Shown: positions 31,369 through 41,636, counted from the stretch's first letter. The stretch: 64,000 nt of DNA from an uncultured Alphaproteobacteria bacterium (GCA_902574995.1 CACGPP010000005.1:32980-96979); one strand, 5' to 3'. Numbers and translations are program-made. The notes: a model not told the origin generated them from the sequence alone.

Positions 31369-32373
31369 ATGTCCGATTTTCAGAAAGAAAAATCATTAGT
31401 ATTAAATTTTATAAATGAAGTTGATAATGCTAATGAGGATAACTTAATTGAAATAATTTCTAAGTATACATCTAATAATTTTAATATGAAATGTACACAT
31501 CCTTTTAACGAGATAATAGGCATTGAAGAATTTGTAACAAAATTTTGGTTTCCTATAAAAAAATCATTTAAGCCTATCCAAAGAAGAATGGATATCTTTT
31601 ATGCTGGCACAAATTTAGTTGACAATCATTCTTCAAAATGGGTTGTGAATATGGGACATTTGCTTGGAAGTTTTAATTTTCCTTTTTTTGACATTCAACC
31701 AAATTTTAAGACTGTAATGTTATGGTATTGCGAGTTTTATAAAGTCGAGGATAACAAAATACAAGAAGGTGCCTTTTTTTTAGACATTTTAAAATTTATG
31801 CAACATTTAAATTTATCAGTTGTCCCGGAGTCAACGGGGATGATTGGCTTTAATCCGGGACCTAAAACACATCAGGGTTTATGCTTTGAAAAACAAAGTG
31901 AAATAGAAGGAAAGAAAACTCTTGAACTTATAATGAGAATGGCAAATCGATTAATTGGTGAGGGGATGAGGACAACAATTCCTGATTTACAAAAAGACTG
32001 GCATGAGGACATGATATGGTGGGGACCAGGGGGTATTGGTGCATCATATACCTATGATGGTTATTTAAAAGGTCACACGGGTCCTTTTGAGGATAATTTA
32101 GATTTTATAGATTTCTCTGGGCATATACTTGAAAACTCAGAGGGAAATTATGGTGGATGGTTTGGTTGGCCAAATTTAAAAATGAAACCAAAAGGTAACT
32201 ACATGGGTTTCAAACAAGACACAAATCTTATTGGGGAGATGAGAGTTGTTGACCTTTATAGAAGAGATGGAGATAAAATAGCAGAAAATTGGATATTAAT
32301 TGATCATCTTCATTTTTTAAAATGTGTGGGTATTGATTTACTTGAGAGAAATAAAAATGAAAATTCTAAATAA
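31369..32373 (+). CDS. Two-domain SnoaL-like protein (type B)
   Basis: KDWHEDMIWWGPGGIGASYTYDGYLKGHTGPF; paralogous to 36241 gene. Confidence 0.78.
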   Translation: MSDFQKEKSLVLNFINEVDNANEDNLIEIISKYTSNNFNMKCTHPFNEIIGIEEFVTKFWFPIKKSFKPIQRRMDIFYAGTNLVDNHSSKWVVNMGHLLGSFNFPFFDIQPNFKTVMLWYCEFYKVEDNKIQEGAFFLDILKFMQHLNLSVVPESTGMIGFNPGPKTHQGLCFEKQSEIEGKKTLELIMRMANRLIGEGMRTTIPDLQKDWHEDMIWWGPGGIGASYTYDGYLKGHTGPFEDNLDFIDFSGHILENSEGNYGGWFGWPNLKMKPKGNYMGFKQDTNLIGEMRVVDLYRRDGDKIAENWILIDHLHFLKCVGIDLLERNKNENSK

Positions 32374-33496
32374 ATTTAGAAGCGAGTTTAGTACCCTCCA
32401 CTAGTGCAATAAGTTTTTCATAACAAATATTTTCATCAATTTTTCCAAAGCCTGCAAAAGTACTAAAGCCACAATCAGTTCCAGCCATTAATTGCTCTTT
32501 AGGCACTACTGTTGAATACTTAATTAATCTTTCAGCTACTACTTCTGGGTGTTCTACAAAATTAGATGTAGAGTCAATTACGCCAGGTACTAACACTTTA
32601 TCTTTTGGTAATTTAATTTCTTCAAAGACTTTCCACTCATGTGCATGTCGAGGATTGGATGACTCAATTAGAAAATATTTAACTTTTGATTTTAAAATTA
32701 TAGGTAATATTTTTTTTAGAGCTATATCATGAGTATGTGGCCCCTCATAATTACCCCAACAAATATGCATTCTAGTTTTTTCAATATCAACGTTTTTTAA
32801 AGCATGATTTAAACACTCAATTTGCATTTCAGCTTTTTTTAAAAAATCCTCCTCAGATAGATCTTTAAAATTCATATGCCTAGCTAGTGCTAAATCTGGA
32901 CAGTCTAATTGAACATGAATATTTGCATTAGTAATTTGTTCATACTCATTTGCCATAATACTAGAGAGTTTATTTAAATATTCATCATCGCTAGTGTAAA
33001 ATTTATTTGGCATAAAAACATTAATAACACCCGGTGATGCTGCATTCATAAATGCTTTTGCATGACCATACTTTTTTAAGGCGTTGCTAAAATTTTCAAT
33101 ATCATTTAACAAAGAAAAATTATCTTTTATTTTTAATTCATTGGTGCAACATGGTCTTGAATAAGTAGGTGTTCCTCCACTAATAGCTAACTTTTCCTTA
33201 TAGTCTGGAAAATCGTCTAAATCGGCAGGTGCTCTTCGTTCACTTTCTCCTGAAAAACCATCAATTCTATCCTTAATATAAGTAGCATAACTAATCTTGC
33301 TCATCTCACCGTCACTTATGAAATCTAACCCAACTTCAAGTTGTCTTTTTACAATTTGTTCAACATTTGAGCTTAAAATATTTCCAAATAATTTTTTGTT
33401 GTATTCTTCACCCTTATCCTTGGTAAAGAGATATTCTGATAGTTCTTTGGATCTTGGTAAGCTACCAACGTGTGTTGTCAAAATTTTAGATGCCAT
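32366..33496 (-). CDS. Cobalamin-independent methionine synthase C-terminal / epoxyalkane:CoM transferase-like zinc enzyme
   Basis: ILTTHVGSLPRSKEL, HICWGNYEGPHTHD, IESSNPRHAHEW, GTDCGFSTFAGFG (H-x-C ... E ... C zinc ligands). Confidence 0.82.
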   Translation of the reverse strand: MASKILTTHVGSLPRSKELSEYLFTKDKGEEYNKKLFGNILSSNVEQIVKRQLEVGLDFISDGEMSKISYATYIKDRIDGFSGESERRAPADLDDFPDYKEKLAISGGTPTYSRPCCTNELKIKDNFSLLNDIENFSNALKKYGHAKAFMNAASPGVINVFMPNKFYTSDDEYLNKLSSIMANEYEQITNANIHVQLDCPDLALARHMNFKDLSEEDFLKKAEMQIECLNHALKNVDIEKTRMHICWGNYEGPHTHDIALKKILPIILKSKVKYFLIESSNPRHAHEWKVFEEIKLPKDKVLVPGVIDSTSNFVEHPEVVAERLIKYSTVVPKEQLMAGTDCGFSTFAGFGKIDENICYEKLIALVEGTKLASKFI

Positions 33497-33501
33497 AATA
33501 A

Positions 33502-34203
33502 TTATGAATTGATAAATTTTTTATACTTATCTAAAAATTGTTTTTTCGAAAATTTTTTATTATTTCTAAAGAAATCAAAAATTATTTTTTCTTTTTTTAT
33601 CATTTTTTTAATAGCCAATGGTAATTCAATTAAAAAGTCTCTTTTTATTATAACAGCACCGTGTAAGTCTGCGTGAATAAGGTCGTCAGGTTTTACTTTC
33701 ATATTAAAAATATCAACATTGCAATTGATTTTATGAATTTGATTGTATCCATGCCCTACTCTTATTTCACCACTTAATATTTGAAACTTTCTATTTATCT
33801 CCTGTAAGTCCCTCATTGCTCCGTTTGTTATAGCTCCAACAAATCCAAAATTTAAATGTATAGATGCATTAAGTTCACCCCACCATGCACCAATTGTATT
33901 AGTCTTATCCTTATCCTCGATAACACAAATCTTTGGGTAGTTTCCTTCGAACATATACTCGTAATATTTATCTCTATTTTTAATTATATTTGTATTTTTC
34001 TTTTTTCTGGATGTAATAATCGCTGTTTTGGCAAAACCAATGATTGGTTTTAAACTTGGATTAATACAATGCATTGTTTTTTGTGTGTGTCCTTTTGATC
34101 GTAGAGTTGGATCTAATAATTCTAGTGAATTTGAGATAGTTGGAGTGTCATAATTTCTTATGTATTCAATAATTTTCTTTTCTCTTTTTGTTAGTAGTTT
34201 CAA
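33502..34203 (-). CDS. RraA-family / HMG aldolase-like protein
   Basis: GAWWGELNASIHLNFGFVGAITNGAMRDLQEI. Confidence 0.8.
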   Translation of the reverse strand: MKLLTKREKKIIEYIRNYDTPTISNSLELLDPTLRSKGHTQKTMHCINPSLKPIIGFAKTAIITSRKKKNTNIIKNRDKYYEYMFEGNYPKICVIEDKDKTNTIGAWWGELNASIHLNFGFVGAITNGAMRDLQEINRKFQILSGEIRVGHGYNQIHKINCNVDIFNMKVKPDDLIHADLHGAVIIKRDFLIELPLAIKKMIKKEKIIFDFFRNNKKFSKKQFLDKYKKFINS

Positions 34204-34206
34204 TTG

Positions 34207-35178
34207 TTATCCAGTTTTTAATAAAATTTGTTTCCAAATTGTTGTTTCATCAAATAGAACCCATTCATTTTTGATCCCTCTTGGACCAAATTCAGCCTGA
34301 GATATTCCCATTATATGAACATTTGCATTACTAGGATTAGAAAATAAACCAGGTCCTGAATGAATTCCCTCTAGTGACCATCTGATGGATGCCTTTTTAT
34401 ACTCATTTTTTTCCTCTAAATAGCATACATGTTCAACTTTAAAAATTGAATCCGGAAACATAGATCTTAGTGAAGACCAAAAACTCTTTACCTCATCTAC
34501 CCCTAATGCTTTCTTGCCTCCAGGCTGCTCTTGATTGACTGATCGATCATAAACTTTATCTATTATGTTAAAATTATTATTAAATATTTCCTTTAAAATG
34601 TTAGCATAATCTATTCCAGTATTATTTGTTGAGATCGGTATTTGTATATATTTTACTTCATGTGAGGTATCGTTATTAAAGGGAGCTGGGCATTTATCTT
34701 TACCGCCTTGATTTTCAATTACTTTTGCTGCATGTTTTTTAGGGTCAATATTTAACTGCCGAACAATAGCACCCTGGTCTCTTACAAGCCATTCATCATA
34801 AACCTGGTTATTCTTGCAAGCGCAATCAGCTATTACTCGATACTTGAGAGTTTTACCAGTAGCTTTTCCATAAATACCATCATTTAAATGCGTCGCCTTA
34901 GATAAAATTCTATGTGATGATAAATATCCATGTTCTTCATTACCAATCCAAATAACATCTTCGCCTAATAACTGTCGATCTGGAAATTCATTCAAAGTGG
35001 CATAAGTAGCCTTCACTACAGCATCAGGGCCATATATTACACCGTCTGGAGATCTAACTGGAATACCCTCAGCATAATAGTCTCTAATTGACTCAACATC
35101 TTTATTTTCCCAAATTTGATATGTTATTTTAAATATATAATCTGGTAGATCTAAAAATTTATTATCAAAACCTTTCAT
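34207..35178 (-). CDS. Two-domain SnoaL-like protein (type A)
   Basis: DLPDYIFKITYQIWENKDVESIRDYYAEG..., THLNDGIYGKATGKTLKYRVIADCACKN; paralogous to 30134 gene. Confidence 0.8.
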   Translation of the reverse strand: MKGFDNKFLDLPDYIFKITYQIWENKDVESIRDYYAEGIPVRSPDGVIYGPDAVVKATYATLNEFPDRQLLGEDVIWIGNEEHGYLSSHRILSKATHLNDGIYGKATGKTLKYRVIADCACKNNQVYDEWLVRDQGAIVRQLNIDPKKHAAKVIENQGGKDKCPAPFNNDTSHEVKYIQIPISTNNTGIDYANILKEIFNNNFNIIDKVYDRSVNQEQPGGKKALGVDEVKSFWSSLRSMFPDSIFKVEHVCYLEEKNEYKKASIRWSLEGIHSGPGLFSNPSNANVHIMGISQAEFGPRGIKNEWVLFDETTIWKQILLKTG

Positions 35179-35180
35179 TA

Positions 35181-36155
35181 TTAGAGGTTTTTTTGTCGTA
35201 TAATAAAGATACTTCCTTCTTGATTGCTAATATTTTTTAAACTTCTATTTGATCCTCTTGGAGACGAGAAAGAGTCGTTTGGTCCAATTGTGGTTTTTTG
35301 ATCATTGCAAGTTACTTCCCATTCACCCTCTAAACATAAATAAACTTCAGACTCTTTTAATGTGTACGGATGAATGTGAGCATTCTTACCATTTAACATT
35401 GTCAAACCAAAGCCAGTATTATGGTCTATGTTTGGCTCAAAATCTTTGTTATGAACATTAAAATGGTCAAGGTAATTTAAAATTGAATTAGAGTTATAAT
35501 GCTCATCATCTTTTAAATATTTATCCTTATTTTCATAACGTATTACATATTTTTCAATTTCTTCAGAAGTGTAATGATCGAAAGACTCTAGATCTTTTTC
35601 TTTAATAGGTTCAAGGGCAGCTTTTCCGTCTGGTATTTTATTTTTATCAAGATCAATTAAGGTATTGTCATTTAATAAAACCATTCCAGACTCTTTTGCT
35701 TTTTCTAAAACTTTTGGTGTCCATGTTATCACACCCGGATCATTTTCTCCAAGGACAACAAATATTAATGCGTTTTCATCACTTACATTTTGAAATCCTC
35801 GAAACATATTAGTGGGAAATGAAGCAACATCTCCCTTGTTTAAAACTACTTCGCCCTCTTTACCATCTGTGCCCCAATAAAAGCGCCAAGAGCCTGAAAA
35901 TATCAAAAATACTTCTGCAGTCGTGTGGCTATGAAGTCCCGATCCATTCATTGGAGCGGCACTTACTGCACCGATATTGAAGCCATGTTCTTCAGCTATT
36001 TTAACGTTTTGCTTGGTATCCTCACTCACTCCAGGGCCAACTATAGAATAATTCAGTCTATCTTGATGCCCTTTGAGCTTCCCTTCTACAAATGGAACTT
36101 TACTTGGAATTAGTTCATTAAACTTTACCAAACGACTGTTAATATCCTGCGTCAT
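35181..36155 (-). CDS. Bicupin protein
   Basis: Two cupin halves: GLHSHTTAEVFLIFSGSWRFYWG and HIHPYTLKESEVYLCLEGEWEVTCND. Confidence 0.85.
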   Translation of the reverse strand: MTQDINSRLVKFNELIPSKVPFVEGKLKGHQDRLNYSIVGPGVSEDTKQNVKIAEEHGFNIGAVSAAPMNGSGLHSHTTAEVFLIFSGSWRFYWGTDGKEGEVVLNKGDVASFPTNMFRGFQNVSDENALIFVVLGENDPGVITWTPKVLEKAKESGMVLLNDNTLIDLDKNKIPDGKAALEPIKEKDLESFDHYTSEEIEKYVIRYENKDKYLKDDEHYNSNSILNYLDHFNVHNKDFEPNIDHNTGFGLTMLNGKNAHIHPYTLKESEVYLCLEGEWEVTCNDQKTTIGPNDSFSSPRGSNRSLKNISNQEGSIFIIRQKNL

Positions 36156-36240
36156 TAATTAGAATTTAAATTTCCTCATTTTGTTAAATATTATTTAAAT
36201 TGTGAAGTTAATCAAAGTAATATTTATTTATATTAGATAG

Positions 36241-37350
36241 GTGAGGCAATATAACTTGAGCGAAATTAAAAATTTTGATACCGGTATTCCAATTAAAAGT
36301 GGGGCAAAAATTATAAATTTGGACCCTAAAGAAAATATATTAAATAAAAAAAAAATTAGAAATCTTCTCAAAAAAATTTCTGAGTCCAAAGATAGTGATT
36401 TAAGTCAAAATATAAAGAATGCATATCATGAAAATGCTGAAATCTATGCATTCCACCCTGTAAACCATATAAAAGGCATTGATGAAATAATGAATACCCT
36501 TTGGAAACCTTTACTGAATTCTTTTCCAGATTTAGAGAGAAGAGATAATTTAATAATTGGAGGGAGTTTTCAAGATAGGGTTTATGTCTCAACTGTTGGT
36601 CATTTAACTGGCACTTTTGTCAATCCATGGTTAGGTGTTCCCTCCAATGGAAAAACTATTCATTTACGAATTTGTGAGGTTCATCAAATAGAAAATGAAA
36701 AAATAATCAATTCTCATGTGTTAATTGATATAATGGATTTTATAAGGCAAGCAGGTTTTTGGCCAATTAATTCATCTTTAGGTATAGAAGAAATGTGGCC
36801 AGGACCCATTACTGGAGACGGAACAACCTTTGAAAACCTAGACTCTGATTTATCAGCTAGAACTCTTGATCAGGGTCTTACGATGCAAAGAAGTTTAGAT
36901 ATAAAACCAGAAACTGAGACTGGAGCTACTAAAGATAGTGTCAGACAGAAATTAATTAACCATCCTCAAAAAGATTATTGGCATCCGAAAATGATGTGGT
37001 ACGGACCATGTGGCATAGGCACTGCCAGAGGTTTAAAAGGTTTTATTGAGCATCATCAGCTACCATTTAGATTGACGTTTAAAGAGAGAAATTATTGGAA
37101 AATTGGCCATTACATTGAAATAGGTGATGGTAATTATTCTATGACAGGTGGTTGGCACAGTATTCAGGCTACACACGGTTCAAGTGATTGGCTCGGATAT
37201 GAACCTACTAATAAATTAGTTACTATGAGAGTGATGGATTTTTATTTACATAATGAGGGTCTTATTAGGGAAAATTGGGTACCAATAGATATTGTCCATA
37301 TTTTATTTCAATTAGGAATAGATGTGCTCAAATTAGTTCATAAGAAATAA
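36241..37350 (+). CDS. Two-domain SnoaL-like protein (type B; GTG start)
   Basis: [66 protein letters not shown]. Confidence 0.82.
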   Translation: MRQYNLSEIKNFDTGIPIKSGAKIINLDPKENILNKKKIRNLLKKISESKDSDLSQNIKNAYHENAEIYAFHPVNHIKGIDEIMNTLWKPLLNSFPDLERRDNLIIGGSFQDRVYVSTVGHLTGTFVNPWLGVPSNGKTIHLRICEVHQIENEKIINSHVLIDIMDFIRQAGFWPINSSLGIEEMWPGPITGDGTTFENLDSDLSARTLDQGLTMQRSLDIKPETETGATKDSVRQKLINHPQKDYWHPKMMWYGPCGIGTARGLKGFIEHHQLPFRLTFKERNYWKIGHYIEIGDGNYSMTGGWHSIQATHGSSDWLGYEPTNKLVTMRVMDFYLHNEGLIRENWVPIDIVHILFQLGIDVLKLVHKK

Positions 37351-37352
37351 AA

Positions 37353-38678
37353 ATGACAGTTGAATTTATCAAAAAAAGTTTAAATGAAAAACAAAGAGCT
37401 GAAGAAAACAATAAAGTTAAAGCAGTAGTTGAGAACACTTTAAAAGAAATTGAATTAAAGGGAGATAGCTATGTAAGAGAATTATCAGAGAAATTTGATA
37501 AATACTCACCTAGTTCATTTAGATTATCTGAAGATGAAATAAGTAAATTAGTGGATGAAGTTTCTGATAATGACAAAGAGGATATTAGATTTGCACAAAA
37601 ACAAGTTCGATCGTTTGCTGAGGCACAATTAAAAAGTTTAAATGAAATTGAAGTAGAAACTCAACCAGGTGTAATTCTTGGACATAAAAATATACCTGTT
37701 CAATCAGTTGGCTGTTATGTTCCTGCTGGAAAATTTCCAATGGTGGCATCAGCTCATATGTCTGTAGTCACTGCTTCAGTTGCTGGAGTTCCAAGAATAA
37801 TAGCAACAACACCACCCTATCAAGGAAAACCAAATGCTGCTGTAGTTACAGCTATGAAAATGGGAGGAGCACATGAAATATACGTTTTAGGTGGAATGCA
37901 AGGTGTTGGAGCTATGGCTATTGGAACTGAAACCATAGAACCAGTAGATATGATTGTTGGTCCTGGAAACGCATATGTTGCAGAAGCAAAAAGGCAATTA
38001 TTCGGTAAGGTTGGGATCGATTTATTTGCCGGTCCTACCGAAACAATGATTATTTGCGATGATACTGTAGACGCAGAAATATGTGCTACTGATCTTCTTG
38101 GTCAAGCAGAGCACGGTTATAATTCTCCTGCAATAATGATTACTAATTCAAGAGATTTAGCAACAGAAACAATAAAAGAAATAGATAGACTGCTCAAAAT
38201 TTTACCAACAAAAGATACTGCTGGTGTTAGCTGGAAAGATTATGGTGAAATAATTTTATGTGAAAGTTATGATGAAATGTTAATGAAAGCTAATGAGATA
38301 GCTTCAGAGCATGTTCAAGTAATGACAGATAGAGATGAATGGTTTTTAAAAAATATGACATCTTATGGAGCACTTTTTTTGGGTGCAAGAACAAATGTTG
38401 CGAATGGAGATAAAGTAATAGGAACAAACCATACATTACCGACAAAAAAAGCTGGAAGATACACTGGTGGTTTATGGGTTGGTAAATTCATAAAGACTCA
38501 TACCTATCAAAAAATTACAACCGATGAAGCAGCTACAAAAATTGCAGAATATGGATCAAGATTATCATATTTAGAAGGTTTTATTGGTCACGCAGAACAA
38601 TGTAATGTTCGTGCAAGAAGATTTGGTGGTGTAAATGTAGAGTATGGAAAACCAATATCTAAGTTAAAAGATCAATAA
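37353..38678 (+). CDS. Histidinol-dehydrogenase superfamily, HpsN-like (sulfopropanediol 3-dehydrogenase type)
   Basis: [74 protein letters not shown]; motifs resemble remembered HpsN rather than biosynthetic HisD. Confidence 0.8.
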   Translation: MTVEFIKKSLNEKQRAEENNKVKAVVENTLKEIELKGDSYVRELSEKFDKYSPSSFRLSEDEISKLVDEVSDNDKEDIRFAQKQVRSFAEAQLKSLNEIEVETQPGVILGHKNIPVQSVGCYVPAGKFPMVASAHMSVVTASVAGVPRIIATTPPYQGKPNAAVVTAMKMGGAHEIYVLGGMQGVGAMAIGTETIEPVDMIVGPGNAYVAEAKRQLFGKVGIDLFAGPTETMIICDDTVDAEICATDLLGQAEHGYNSPAIMITNSRDLATETIKEIDRLLKILPTKDTAGVSWKDYGEIILCESYDEMLMKANEIASEHVQVMTDRDEWFLKNMTSYGALFLGARTNVANGDKVIGTNHTLPTKKAGRYTGGLWVGKFIKTHTYQKITTDEAATKIAEYGSRLSYLEGFIGHAEQCNVRARRFGGVNVEYGKPISKLKDQ

Positions 38679-38708
38679 TATGTTATAGAGTTTATTTGAA
38701 TTAACAAA

Positions 38709-39767
38709 ATGGCTGAAATAGAATTACAATCAATAAATAAATATTATGGTAAAACTCATGTTATCAAAGATTTTTCTCTAAAAATTAAAGATCAGTCTTT
38801 TACAACACTCGTTGGTCCTTCTGGTTGTGGAAAATCAACACTCTTAAGAATGATAGCTGGTCTAGAGGAAATTAATTCAGGAAGCATTCTTATAAATAAT
38901 AAATCTGTTAATGACTTACCACCAAGAGATAGAGGAATAGCTATGGTTTTCCAATCTTACGCTCTGTATCCGCATATGACTGTATTTGAAAATATGGCTT
39001 TTGGATTAAAGATAGAAAAGAAATCAAAGGATGAGATAAATAGCAGAGTTAAAGAGGCAGCTAAAATATTACAAATCGAAGAATTGTTAGATAGAAAACC
39101 AAAACAATTATCAGGTGGGCAACGTCAACGTGTTGCAATAGGAAGAGCTATAACAAGAAAACCGAAAGTTTTTTTATTCGATGAACCTCTTTCGAACTTA
39201 GATGCTGCTTTAAGAGTTCAAATGAGGGTTGAGTTGGCAAAATTACATGAACAACTTGATGCAACAATGATATATGTAACTCATGATCAAACTGAGGCTA
39301 TGACACTATCAGACGAGATAGTCGTACTGGATGAGGGCAAGATTTCTCAATTAGGCAAACCTTTAGAATTATATAATAAACCAAATAACTTATTTGTTGC
39401 TGGTTTCATAGGTTCACCCAAAATGAATTTTATTCCAGCTAAATTTATTTCAAAAAACAAAAATGATATTGAAATAGAATTTTTAAATTCCAAATTTATA
39501 TTTAATTATGAAAATGATATAAATTTTAAAAAACAAGAAATCATTGTTGGTATAAGACCTGAAAATATCTACGTAAGTTTTGACAATGATTACAACTGGC
39601 GTAGCAAAGCTTTTGTTGTTGAAAAACTTGGCTCAAGTACTTTTATCTACTTAGATAGTCATGTTGAACCTGTGGTGGTTGAATGCGACGGTGATATTTC
39701 AGTTAAAACTGGTGATATTATAAATGTTAAATTTAACTTTGAAAAAATTATTCTTTTTAATAAATAA
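38709..39767 (+). CDS. Carbohydrate ABC transporter ATP-binding protein (MalK/UgpC type)
   Basis: GPSGCGKSTLLRMIAGLE, LSGGQRQRVAIGRAI, C-terminal TOBE-like domain. Confidence 0.93.
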   Translation: MAEIELQSINKYYGKTHVIKDFSLKIKDQSFTTLVGPSGCGKSTLLRMIAGLEEINSGSILINNKSVNDLPPRDRGIAMVFQSYALYPHMTVFENMAFGLKIEKKSKDEINSRVKEAAKILQIEELLDRKPKQLSGGQRQRVAIGRAITRKPKVFLFDEPLSNLDAALRVQMRVELAKLHEQLDATMIYVTHDQTEAMTLSDEIVVLDEGKISQLGKPLELYNKPNNLFVAGFIGSPKMNFIPAKFISKNKNDIEIEFLNSKFIFNYENDINFKKQEIIVGIRPENIYVSFDNDYNWRSKAFVVEKLGSSTFIYLDSHVEPVVVECDGDISVKTGDIINVKFNFEKIILFNK

Positions 39768-39790
39768 AAATTATAATTGTAAATGTATAT

Positions 39791-40558
39791 ATGTATTTGA
39801 AAAATTTTAATTTAAAAAATAAAACAGCACTTGTAACTGGAGCTGGTAAAGGTATCGGAAAAGCATGTGCTATTGCTTTGGCACAAGCAGGTGCAGATTT
39901 AATAATCATAAGTAGAACTAAAAAAGATTTATTGGGCGTGCAAAAAAAAATTATTTCATATAAAAGAAAATGTACATTTTTTGAATGTGATTTATTTGAT
40001 ATAGAAAAATTAGATACTGTTTTTAAAAAAATTAGAAAAATTGATATTCTTGTCAATAATGCAGGAACAAATCGTCCAGCGCATTTTACTAAAATTAAAA
40101 GAGAAGATATGGATTACATGATAGATCTTAATTTAAAAATAGCTTTTCATGTTGCCCAATTATCAATCAAGAAAATGATGGTAAACAAAAATAGAAAATC
40201 TATAGGAGGAAGTATAATTAATATGTCTTCTCAATTAGGAAAAGTTGGCGCGCCTAACAGAAGCATTTATAATATGTCAAAATTTGGAATAGAAGGTTTA
40301 ACAAAAGGTATGGCTTTAGATTTAGCTGCGAAAAATATTCGTGTGAACTCTATTTGCCCAACCTTTGTAGAAACACCAATGGTAAAAAAATTTTTTAAAG
40401 ATAAAAAATTTAAAGATATGGTATTAAAAAATATACCTCTTGGTCGATTAGCTAAAGAGAGTGATATTGCAACTGCAACAGTTTATTTAGCTTCTAATGC
40501 ATCTTCAATGATTACAGGGACATCTTTAGTTATTGACGGCGGTTGGACAGCACAATAA
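39791..40558 (+). CDS. Short-chain dehydrogenase/reductase
   Basis: ALVTGAGKGIGKACAIALAQAGA, LVNNAGTN, YNMSKFGIEGL, VIDGGWTAQ. Confidence 0.93.
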   Translation: MYLKNFNLKNKTALVTGAGKGIGKACAIALAQAGADLIIISRTKKDLLGVQKKIISYKRKCTFFECDLFDIEKLDTVFKKIRKIDILVNNAGTNRPAHFTKIKREDMDYMIDLNLKIAFHVAQLSIKKMMVNKNRKSIGGSIINMSSQLGKVGAPNRSIYNMSKFGIEGLTKGMALDLAAKNIRVNSICPTFVETPMVKKFFKDKKFKDMVLKNIPLGRLAKESDIATATVYLASNASSMITGTSLVIDGGWTAQ

Positions 40559-40588
40559 TAATTATTTTAAATAAATTTTACAAGTAAT

Positions 40589-41245
40589 TTGATGAAAGCA
40601 GTCATATTTGGTTCAATTGGGACCTTAGTTGAAACATCAGATATTCAAAGACAATCTTTTAATCAAGCTTTCAAAACATTAGGTTTAGATTGGTACTGGG
40701 ATAAAGAAAATTATAAGAATTTACTTAAAAAATCAGGTGGAGCTAATAGAGTCAATTATTTTTCTAATTTAAAGAAAAAATTTGTTGACTCAAAAAAAGT
40801 AAGAGAAATTAAAACTCTTTTTTTTAATAATTATTTAGAAAATAATTTTATTAATCCTCGTGATGGGGTTTTAGAGGTAATTGAATACGCTAAGTTTAAT
40901 GATATTAAAATTGGTCTAGCGTCAACAACCTCTATTGAAAATATTGATGCTATTTTTAAGACTCTTAATAAAAAAATAGAAAAGAAAGATTTTGATTTTA
41001 TTGGAAACAATGAATTAATAAAAAACGTAAAACCTGACCCAGATATTTATATCAAGGCTCTTAATGATTTAGGCGTAAACCGAGATGAATGTATAGCAAT
41101 CGAGGATTCTGTTGATAGTGCACTTTCAGCTTTTAATGCTAAAATTGAATGTGTTGCATTTCCAGGATTATTTCATTTGGATAATGATTTCAGTATTTGT
41201 AAAAAGTATTTAAATAAATTAGATATTTCAATTTTTGAAAATTAA
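40589..41245 (+). CDS. HAD-fold protein (CbbY/beta-PGM-like) lacking the DxD motif
   Basis: VIFGSIGTLVETSDIQRQSFNQAF (canonical FDxDGT replaced by FGSIGT); GLASTTSIENIDAIF; KPDPDIYIKALNDLGVNRDECIAIEDSVDS. Confidence 0.82.
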   Translation: MMKAVIFGSIGTLVETSDIQRQSFNQAFKTLGLDWYWDKENYKNLLKKSGGANRVNYFSNLKKKFVDSKKVREIKTLFFNNYLENNFINPRDGVLEVIEYAKFNDIKIGLASTTSIENIDAIFKTLNKKIEKKDFDFIGNNELIKNVKPDPDIYIKALNDLGVNRDECIAIEDSVDSALSAFNAKIECVAFPGLFHLDNDFSICKKYLNKLDISIFEN

Positions 41246-41351
41246 TAAATTAAGTTTAAATCTTCAAATAATATTGGTGGGTATATTTAATTTTATTTAA
41301 TCTAAAAATTTGTCTAAAATTGAAAAAATTTTTTAAGTAAGGAGATAATCA

Positions 41352-41636
41352 ATGGTCAATATGCTTGTAACAATTAATATTTCAAAAGGATGGGAAACTT
41401 GGTCTGAAATGGCCAAAGGTTTAGAGCCAAAAATGAATGAAGTTGGTTCTAAAATCATATGGGCTGGCTGTAATGCTGACGAGAGTTCTGTTTATGTATT
41501 AGTGGAAATGAAAGATCCATCTTTCATAAAGTCTTTTGGAGAAAGAGAGGATATAGTGAAGATTAGAGAGACTGCAGGGGCAGATGTTTCATCAACAACA
41601 CCTATAGCACAAATAAGTAATTACTTCATGGGTTAA
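41352..41636 (+). CDS. Small conserved protein, DUF3764-like
   Basis: 94-aa ORF preceded by aaggagat RBS; TINISKGWETWSEMAKGLEPKMNEVGSKIIWAGCNADES. Confidence 0.55.
   Translation: MVNMLVTINISKGWETWSEMAKGLEPKMNEVGSKIIWAGCNADESSVYVLVEMKDPSFIKSFGEREDIVKIRETAGADVSSTTPIAQISNYFMG

Noticed and set aside
31274-36240. Shared operator motif in the two divergent promoter regions (31274-31368 and 36156-36240)
   Set aside because: Both are AT-rich; no convincing common palindrome by eye
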